Assembly: GCA_030537915.1 (NCBI GenBank)
Contig: JAUNUZ010000036.1
Coordinates: 1-11,566, forward strand
Length of the DNA stretch: 11,566 nt
Direction of reading: 5' to 3'
DNA from: Micrococcales bacterium
GTDB lineage: Bacteria; Actinomycetota; Actinomycetes; Actinomycetales; Dermatophilaceae
The notes beneath the pieces are model-generated. The model made no database searches. It was not told the DNA's origin and saw nothing but the letters and a program-made list of their open reading frames with translations. How positions within the stretch are numbered: position 1 is the stretch's first letter; each line of letters starts with the position of its first letter. Positions 6,788-11,566 of this stretch are shown in pieces. The position numbers and the translations under genes were made by a program.

Positions 6788-7915
6788 TCAGACGAGCGTG
6801 GGGTCTTCAACCTGGTTGGAGAAGTAGTCCTCGCAGCCGCCCTCGCGGTAGACGTCGGCGGTCGCGCAGTGCATGCCGCCACCGAAGGCGTAAGCATCAC
6901 GCAGCGGCACCGGGATGACGTTCATCCCGAGCTTGTCCATCTGCTCCATCTGGTGCACCTCGGATGCCTCGACGCAGACCGTCTTGTGGTCCACGACCAA
7001 GCAGTTCATCGACAGCCAGACCGAGGAGTAGCACAGCGGCGGGGGCTCGGTGTGAGCCGGCTGAGCCGCGTCCACGATCTGCCAGTCGTTCGCCTCGAAG
7101 ATCTTGCGCTGTTCCTCGGGAAGGCGACGGTGCGGGTTGTTGATGATCAGACCCGGCCGCAGCGGCACGAACGTCGCGTCGATGTGGATCGGGTAGGGGT
7201 CGCCCGGGAAGTTCACCGCGTGCACCCGCAGGTCGGGGTAGTACCGCTTGAACCACTCCATAGCCGACCGGTTCGTGGTCAGACCGTGCTGGATGAACAG
7301 GTCCTTGCCGACACGCATGACATCCGCCGCGTCCCACATGGGCTCGAACTCAGTCGTGACGAAGTCCTTGTTCGCGGTCCGCTCCAGGCGGTCCTCGAGC
7401 GAGATCTGCTCGTCGTAGTAGTTGTGCTTGAACGACTGATCCGTCAGCCGCGGGCGAGGCGCCTGGCTCCACTTGAACTTCGGGTCGTTCTCGAAGTACT
7501 CCTGCATGAGCGGCCAGTAGGCCAGGTACTCGAAGTAACGGCAACGGAACGCGTTAGCCGAAGCCATGATCTCGTTACCGACGGTGAGCAGAATGTCGCG
7601 AGGCGGCATACAGGTCATCATCGCATCGGTGCGGAAATCCGGCGTCATGACCGGGGCGTTCCACTGCAGCGGCGTCGGCCGGTCCACGCGGATGCCGAGC
7701 CCCTCCAGGGTCTTGGCGTAGTTATCGAGCTGCTCATTCGCAACCTCGACAGTCGCCGTCGGGCGGGGACCCCACATGCCGCGCATCTCAGAGTCAACCG
7801 GCACCTTCTCAGAGGTAGCGGGCTCCTCCGGCGGAATAACACTGTTATCCGCACGGCCTACAATAACGTGCTTGAGCGGGTCGAAGTCATTCCATGAATT
7901 AACGGTCACCGACAT
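6788..7915 (-). CDS. AGAT-family L-arginine amidinotransferase, copy 2
   Basis: It encodes a 375-residue protein identical to that at 1984-3111, and the nucleotide sequences agree throughout, from ATG to TGA. Catalytic and binding residues are therefore the same: Asp195/198, His244, Cys350, Arg263, Ser297/298. The start is ATG 7915, preceded by AAAGGAAA with a 7-nt spacer. The frame continues open into arcC, but an upstream start would overlap it by over 200 nt and has no such site. It lies 46 nt after arcC, so it probably belongs to the arc transcript. That position is telling: arginine deiminase and this enzyme share arginine, and ornithine carbamoyltransferase releases the ornithine that the amidinotransferase would use as acceptor in the arginine-forming direction. 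The ribosome binding site differs from that of copy 1, so the two genes may be translated at different rates. Confidence 0.93.
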   Translation of the reverse strand: MSVTVNSWNDFDPLKHVIVGRADNSVIPPEEPATSEKVPVDSEMRGMWGPRPTATVEVANEQLDNYAKTLEGLGIRVDRPTPLQWNAPVMTPDFRTDAMMTCMPPRDILLTVGNEIMASANAFRCRYFEYLAYWPLMQEYFENDPKFKWSQAPRPRLTDQSFKHNYYDEQISLEDRLERTANKDFVTTEFEPMWDAADVMRVGKDLFIQHGLTTNRSAMEWFKRYYPDLRVHAVNFPGDPYPIHIDATFVPLRPGLIINNPHRRLPEEQRKIFEANDWQIVDAAQPAHTEPPPLCYSSVWLSMNCLVVDHKTVCVEASEVHQMEQMDKLGMNVIPVPLRDAYAFGGGMHCATADVYREGGCEDYFSNQVEDPTLV

Positions 7916-7937
7916 GCTTGCGTTTCCTTTCTCTGTT

Positions 7938-7955
7938 GGGGACGTCGATGTCCCC
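7938..7955 (-). other. Small hairpin between arcC and amidinotransferase copy 2
   Basis: GGGGAC (7938-7943) and GTCCCC (7950-7955) form a 6-bp stem with a 6-nt loop in the 46-nt gap after arcC. It is short and has no U-tract. It may be an RNA processing or partial termination site that sets the ratio of arc enzymes to amidinotransferase, or it may be incidental. Confidence 0.35.
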
Positions 7956-7961
7956 ATTTGT

Positions 7962-8936
7962 TCAGTCTTCGCGGACCCGAGTGTCACGTGGGGTCGGCAC
8001 GGGGATGTCACCGGGGCCGCCATAGTTGCCGCCCGGCGTGATGATCGTCCCGGCGGTGCCGGCGACGATCTTTTCGGCGTCGGCCAGCCTGCCGATGGCA
8101 GCGGTATCGCCGGTGAGTTCGACGAAGCGACTAGCCGCTTCGACCTTGGGGCCCATCGATCCGGCCGGCAGTCCGAGCCCACGCAAAGACGCGGGCGTGG
8201 CCCGGTTGATCTCGCGCTGCTCCGGGGTGCCGTAGTCGACCAGCACTGCGGGCACGTCCGTGAGGATCATGAGGAAGTCCGCATCCAGGGCCTCGGCAAG
8301 CACGCTCGCCGTGAGGTCCTTGTCGACGACGGCCTCCACGCCCTCCAGCTTGCCCTGCGCGTTGCGGACGACGGGCACTCCGCCACCACCGGCGCACACA
8401 ACGACTGCTCCGTCGTGGATGAGCGCTCGCACGAGCCGCGTTTCGATGACTCGCTGCGGGAAGGGGGACCCGACGACCCGACGGAAGTGCCCACCGTCCG
8501 CCTTCATCGTCCAGCCACGCTCGGCCGCGAAGCGGTCCGCTTCCTCCTTGGAATAGACCTCACCGATGAACTTCGTCGGGTTCTCGAAGGCCGGGTCGCC
8601 CGCGAGCACGAGAGTCTGGTTGACGATGCTGGCTACGTGCCGTCCGGGCAGGTGGTTCTGCAGGGACTGCAGCAACCAGTATCCGATCATTCCCTGGGTC
8701 TGTGCCCCGAGGGTGTCGAACGGGTACGGCTGTGACAGCTTGGGATCGTTCGCCGACTGCAGGGCGAGCACGCCGACCTGCGGCCCGTTACCGTGGGTGA
8801 GGATGATCTCGTGCTGTGCAGCCAAGGGGGCGAGCGCGGTGACCGCAGTCTCCACGTTGGCGATCTGCGTCGAGGCGTCCGGCTTCTCGCCCCGCTTGAG
8901 CAGGGCGTTGCCGCCCAGCGCGATGACGATACGCAT
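7962..8936 (-). CDS. arcC: Carbamate kinase
   Basis: A 324-residue cytosolic enzyme that uses carbamoyl phosphate and ADP to form ATP and carbamate, which breaks down to ammonia and carbon dioxide. This is the energy-yielding last step of the arginine deiminase pathway. The amino acid kinase fold is shown by MRIVIALGGNALL at the start, THGNGPQVG near residue 50, the glycine-rich CAGGGGVPV in the middle, and TDVPAVLVDYGTP later. Length is normal for the family. The ATG at 8936 is 6 nt after the arcB stop, and a GGGGAG site lies within the end of arcB, indicating tight translational linkage. The order arcA-arcB-arcC matches many bacterial arc operons. Confidence 0.96.
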   Translation of the reverse strand: MRIVIALGGNALLKRGEKPDASTQIANVETAVTALAPLAAQHEIILTHGNGPQVGVLALQSANDPKLSQPYPFDTLGAQTQGMIGYWLLQSLQNHLPGRHVASIVNQTLVLAGDPAFENPTKFIGEVYSKEEADRFAAERGWTMKADGGHFRRVVGSPFPQRVIETRLVRALIHDGAVVVCAGGGGVPVVRNAQGKLEGVEAVVDKDLTASVLAEALDADFLMILTDVPAVLVDYGTPEQREINRATPASLRGLGLPAGSMGPKVEAASRFVELTGDTAAIGRLADAEKIVAGTAGTIITPGGNYGGPGDIPVPTPRDTRVRED

Positions 8937-8942
8937 ATCTAG

Positions 8943-9947
8943 TCAGCTCCCCAAGGTGGCGACCATGACGGCCTTGATGGTGTGCATCCGGTTCTCGGCC
9001 TGGTCGAAGACGATGCTGGCCGGGGACTCGAAGACCTCGTCGGTCACCTCGAGGGCGCTCATGCCGGTCTTCTCGAAGATGTCTTTCCCGACGGCCGTGT
9101 TCGTGTCGTGGAATGCGGGCAGGCAGTGCAGGAACTTGCAGTCCGGGTTTCCGGTTGCCGCCATCATCTCCGCGTTGACCTGGTAGTCCTTCAGCGCGGC
9201 GATTCGGGCGTCCCACTTCTCCTTGGGCTCGCCCATCGAGACCCACACGTCGGTGTAAAGGAAGTCGCAGCCCTTGACACCTTCGGCGACGTCGTCCGTC
9301 ACCGTAATCCGGGCGCCGGTGGTCTTGGCGATCTCCTTCGCCTGCGCGACGATGTCGTCGGCCGTGAGCAGGTCCTTCGGACCGACCATCCGCACGTCCA
9401 TGCCGAGCATCGCGCCGCTGATGAGCGTCGAGTTGGCGACGTTGTTGCGGGCGTCTCCGAGGTAGGCCATGACGATGTCCGCGTCGGCCTTACCGCCGGC
9501 GTGCTCACGCATGGTCAACTGGTCGGCGAGCATCTGGGTCGGGTGCCAGTCGTCGGTCAAGCCGTTCCACACCGGGACGCCGGACAGTTCACCGAGCGTC
9601 TCGACGTGCTCCTGCTTGGAACCGCGGAACTCGATGCCGTCGTAGTAGCGGCCGAGCACGCGAGCGGTGTCCGCGACGGACTCCTTGTGGCCCATCTGCG
9701 AACCCGAGGGGTCCAGATAGGTCACGTGGGCGCCTTGGTCGAAGGAAGCCGTCTCGAAGGCGCATCGGGTGCGGGTCGAGGTCTTCTCGAAGATGAGCCC
9801 GATGTTCTTGCCGGCGAGGCGCTGCGTCTCCGTGCCCGCCTTCTTGCTGGCCTTGAGCTCAGCAGCGAGATCGAGCAGGCCGCGCCACTCCTCAGGGGTG
9901 AAGTCCAGCTCCTTGAGGAAGTTCCGACCGTGCAGTGCGTGGGGCAT
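8943..9947 (-). CDS. arcB: Ornithine carbamoyltransferase, catabolic role
   Basis: A 334-residue enzyme that in this setting splits citrulline with phosphate into ornithine and carbamoyl phosphate. The carbamoyl phosphate site STRTR is at 57-61, the HPTQ motif at 135-138, the ornithine-binding loop DVWVSMGE at 233-240, and the catalytic HCLP at 274-277. By sequence alone it could be an anabolic ArgF. Placement between arginine deiminase and carbamate kinase, and the length of about 334 residues, support the catabolic form. The ATG at 9947 follows GAAAGGAA with a 7-nt spacer, 43 nt after arcA. Ornithine released here could be re-amidinated by the amidinotransferases downstream, which would make ornithine a recycled carrier (inference). 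Confidence 0.96.
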   Translation of the reverse strand: MPHALHGRNFLKELDFTPEEWRGLLDLAAELKASKKAGTETQRLAGKNIGLIFEKTSTRTRCAFETASFDQGAHVTYLDPSGSQMGHKESVADTARVLGRYYDGIEFRGSKQEHVETLGELSGVPVWNGLTDDWHPTQMLADQLTMREHAGGKADADIVMAYLGDARNNVANSTLISGAMLGMDVRMVGPKDLLTADDIVAQAKEIAKTTGARITVTDDVAEGVKGCDFLYTDVWVSMGEPKEKWDARIAALKDYQVNAEMMAATGNPDCKFLHCLPAFHDTNTAVGKDIFEKTGMSALEVTDEVFESPASIVFDQAENRMHTIKAVMVATLGS

Positions 9948-9990
9948 GTACGTTCCTTTCGATGAAGAATGTCGCGGGATGTCGTAGGGA

Positions 9991-11211
9991 TCAGGCGGGG
10001 TCGCGCTGAATGGGGCAGGTCATGCAGCGGGGGCCACCCCGCCCGCGGCCGAGTTCGTTGCCGGGCACCTCGATGACCTCGATGCCCTGGTTGCGCAGGT
10101 AGTTGTTGGTTGTCGTGTTGCGTTCATAGGCGACGACGACTCCCGGCTCTAGCGCAAGCACGTTGCACGCGTCGTCCCACTGCTCGCGCTCAGCCGCGAG
10201 CGAGTCCTGCGCGGCGGTGAGGATTCGCAGATCGTCGACGCCCACGGCCTCCGCAATGGATTCGTGCATGCGGCTCGCGTCGTGGAGCTTGACGGACAAC
10301 TCCTTGGTGGTCGCACCCGGGGTGATCGTCACGGTGGGAAGCATGCCCAGGCCGGCGTACTTGGTGAACGAGTGCGGATCGACCATGGTCATGACGGTGT
10401 CGAGGTGCATGACGGCACGCGCCTTGGGCATGACGACCGCGAGGACCGTGTGCGCCGAACCGGCGTCGAAGAGCTTTTGGGCGAGTCGCTCGACGCCCTG
10501 GGCGGACGTGCGCTCGCTGAGACCGACCAATACCGCACCGTTTCCGATCACGAGGACGTCGCCACCCTCGACCGTCGCGGCGGCCTCGTCCCGACCCTCG
10601 GACCACACGTGGTGGCCACCGTCCGCGAAGCGGGGGTGCCAGCGGTAGATCGCCTCGAAGTTGATCGTCTCGCGCATCCGCGCGGTCATCCGCATCGAGT
10701 TGATCGCGACGCCGTCGTATATCCAGCACGACGTATCGCGCGTGAAGAGGTGGTTGGGCAGCGGCGGCAAGACGAAGTCGTCAGGTCCCAGGACGTCGAG
10801 GACGACCGAGTGCGGAGCCTCGACCCGTTCGAGAAGCTCGTTCTTGGTCAGGCCGGCGATGAGGGTTTGGGCCAGATCGGCGGGCGTGGCCGCGTCGACA
10901 TGGTTGCGTAGAGCGTCGATGAGGCCGATCCCGAACGACCGATCGTCGACGATTCCGTCGACGATGAAGCGCCGGGCGTCGAGATCCTCCAGCGACTCGG
11001 TCAGCAGATCGGAGAACTCAAGCACTTCGATGTCACGCGAGGTCATTGCGTCAACGAAGGCGTCGTGCTCACCTTGCGCCTTGGACAGCCACAGCACATC
11101 GTCGAAGAGCAGATCCGCCTTGTTGCCTGGCGTCAGACGGGACATCTCCTTGCCCGGTCGGTGGACCATGACGGTCCGCAGCTTTCCTACCTCGGAATCC
11201 ACCCGATACAT
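9991..11211 (-). CDS. arcA: Arginine deiminase
   Basis: A 406-residue cytosolic pentein-fold hydrolase converting arginine to citrulline and ammonia. Catalytic and substrate residues known for bacterial arginine deiminases are visible: Asp159 (FTRDTS), Glu215 (EGGDV), His269 and Asp271 ([11 protein letters not shown]), and the nucleophile Cys396 in [13 protein letters not shown]. Length is normal. The start chosen is ATG 11211 ([10 protein letters not shown]), because GAAAGGAG at 11218-11225 then has a 6-nt spacer. An in-frame TTG at 11217 would abut the ribosome binding site. It is the first gene of the leftward block, downstream of a candidate promoter with adjoining palindromes. It is homologous in fold to the amidinotransferases encoded downstream, although the sequences are far apart. 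Confidence 0.97.
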   Translation of the reverse strand: MYRVDSEVGKLRTVMVHRPGKEMSRLTPGNKADLLFDDVLWLSKAQGEHDAFVDAMTSRDIEVLEFSDLLTESLEDLDARRFIVDGIVDDRSFGIGLIDALRNHVDAATPADLAQTLIAGLTKNELLERVEAPHSVVLDVLGPDDFVLPPLPNHLFTRDTSCWIYDGVAINSMRMTARMRETINFEAIYRWHPRFADGGHHVWSEGRDEAAATVEGGDVLVIGNGAVLVGLSERTSAQGVERLAQKLFDAGSAHTVLAVVMPKARAVMHLDTVMTMVDPHSFTKYAGLGMLPTVTITPGATTKELSVKLHDASRMHESIAEAVGVDDLRILTAAQDSLAAEREQWDDACNVLALEPGVVVAYERNTTTNNYLRNQGIEVIEVPGNELGRGRGGPRCMTCPIQRDPA

Positions 11212-11217
11212 AGACAA

Positions 11218-11225
11218 CTCCTTTC
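11218..11225 (-). promoter_or_regulatory. Ribosome binding site deciding the arcA start
   Basis: GAAAGGAG on the minus strand, 6 nt before ATG 11211. It rules out the in-frame TTG at 11217 as the main start. Confidence 0.8.
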
Positions 11226-11246
11226 GATGTCCTCATCAGATCAGTT

Positions 11247-11264
11247 CTGGTACGCCCGTACCAG
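11247..11264. promoter_or_regulatory. Perfect palindrome upstream of arcA, candidate operator
   Basis: CTGGTACG (11247-11254), CC, CGTACCAG (11257-11264) is an 8-2-8 perfect palindrome in the arcA leader, 35 nt before the start codon. It does not resemble the ArgR box. It could bind a dimeric repressor or form a hairpin in the mRNA leader. Confidence 0.5.
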
Positions 11265-11276
11265 GGACCAAGGTCC
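11265..11276. promoter_or_regulatory. Second, adjoining palindrome upstream of arcA
   Basis: GGACC (11265-11269), AA, GGTCC (11272-11276) directly abuts the larger palindrome. It would overlap the transcription start predicted from the candidate promoter at 11279-11307. Two adjoining palindromes suggest a composite operator or a structured 5' leader. Confidence 0.4.
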
Positions 11277-11278
11277 GT

Positions 11279-11307
11279 AGATTCTGCGGTGTCCGCTGTG
11301 GTGTCAC
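11279..11307 (-). promoter_or_regulatory. Candidate arc operon promoter
   Basis: On the minus strand GTGACA (11302-11307, five of six matches to TTGACA) is followed after 17 nt by GAATCT (11279-11284), which keeps A2 and T6 of the -10 consensus. Transcription would start near 11272, inside the palindromes. The -10 match is poor, so this is a hypothesis based on spacing and position. Confidence 0.35.
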
Positions 11308-11492
11308 GACATCCCGGACGCGGCCGTCGCCGGGGTCACCACCGGTGTCCCGATACCGCGATCCGAGGCCAGGGGTTGGGTCAGCGGACGCTTCGGGTCA
11401 GGTCCCGACGAGAGCGTCCGGCGAGGTCTTTCACAGCCGCCGCGACCACGCCTATAAGCGCCACCCGGGCGGCGCTGGTCAGCCGCTCAGCC

Positions 11493-11566
11493 CTAGGCCG
11501 TCGGCCGCCCCGGCGACGACGGCGAATCCACCGTGTCGATCGTGTCGATCGTGTCCGGGGCGATCG
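11493..11566 (-). CDS. Possible 3' end of an unidentified gene (partial)
   Basis: The minus-strand frame ending in TAG (11493-11495) has 23 codons to the window edge, of which 22 end in G or C, as expected for a real gene of this genome. The residues are low-complexity and polar, with TIDTIDTVDSPSSPGRP, as in a disordered C-terminal tail. No family can be named from this. The other frames of this short segment are also open, so the call is tentative. Confidence 0.28.
   Translation of the reverse strand, partial: IAPDTIDTIDTVDSPSSPGRPTA
11532..11555. repeat. Short 9-bp tandem repeat
   Basis: The unit CGTGTCGAT occurs at 11532-11540 and 11541-11549, followed by a partial CGTGTC at 11550-11555. 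If the partial minus-strand gene is real, each unit encodes the repeated residues ATCGACACG-type Ile-Asp-Thr. Confidence 0.6.

Larger units (their letters stand above)
11226..11492. other. Gene-poor region upstream of arcA
   Basis: Apart from the candidate promoter and the two palindromes near arcA, I see no supported gene here. A minus-strand frame open from the window edge runs to a stop at 11381-11383, but its early codons (ACA, CGA, ATT) do not show the GC-rich third positions of the real genes. It may be leader sequence, a divergent promoter region, or an intergenic spacer. Confidence 0.45.

Noticed and set aside
1984..7915. Transposon or insertion sequence as the cause of the duplication
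   Set aside because: No transposase gene, terminal inverted repeats or target duplications were seen at the copy borders, which fall exactly at the CDS ends.
6788..8182. Longer start for amidinotransferase copy 2 (and the similar extension of copy 1 to 3222)
   Set aside because: The extensions overlap arcC and the BCCT gene, have unrelated sequences in the two copies, and lack good ribosome binding sites; the ATGs at 7915 and 3111 have them.
8943..9947. Anabolic argF rather than catabolic arcB
   Set aside because: Motifs do not decide, but the position between arginine deiminase and carbamate kinase with short spacing favours the catabolic role.
11212..11217. TTG start for arcA
   Set aside because: It leaves no spacer after the GAAAGGAG site; the ATG two codons later has a 6-nt spacer and gives the usual MYRV-type N-terminus.
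1..11566. CRISPR array, tRNA or rRNA genes
   Set aside because: No regularly spaced repeats, cloverleaf-like segments or rRNA-like conserved stretches were seen on either strand.

Overview
The window looks like chromosomal DNA of a high-GC Gram-positive bacterium, most likely an actinomycete. It is GC-rich with strong GC bias at third codon positions, has AAGGAG-type ribosome binding sites and one GTG start, and its protein families are of actinobacterial type. I cannot name the genus.

Layout. A TetR-family regulator gene (96-671, +) faces a nine-gene block that all reads leftward on the minus strand. In transcription order the block is arcA (arginine deiminase), arcB (catabolic ornithine carbamoyltransferase), arcC (carbamate kinase), amidinotransferase copy 2, an EamA/DMT-type permease, creatininase, a BCCT-family transporter, amidinotransferase copy 1, and a second EamA/DMT permease. 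Most junctions are short (6-50 nt), so this is probably one operon or two to three overlapping transcription units. The two larger gaps (173 and 193 nt) each follow an amidinotransferase copy, and each starts with a strong hairpin. Upstream of arcA is a gene-poor stretch of about 280-350 nt holding a candidate promoter and two adjoining palindromes. The right edge may hold the last codons of another minus-strand gene.

How the genes may work together (inference). The enzymes can be joined into a cycle. Creatininase opens creatinine to creatine. The amidinotransferase, running in the arginine-forming direction, moves the amidino group from creatine (or guanidinoacetate) to ornithine, giving arginine plus sarcosine (or glycine). 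ArcA turns arginine into citrulline and ammonia, ArcB regenerates ornithine and makes carbamoyl phosphate, and ArcC makes ATP. Ornithine would be catalytic. That would explain why the usual arginine/ornithine antiporter ArcD is absent and why no creatinase, urease or sarcosine oxidase gene lies here. The BCCT protein would bring in the guanidino compound and the DMT permeases might export the amino-acid product. The opposite direction (arginine used to make a guanidino compound) cannot be excluded from sequence.

The most striking structural fact is that the two amidinotransferase genes appear identical over all 1128 nt, with identity running exactly from start codon to stop codon, while the flanking DNA is unrelated. 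The permease following each copy is homologous but strongly diverged.
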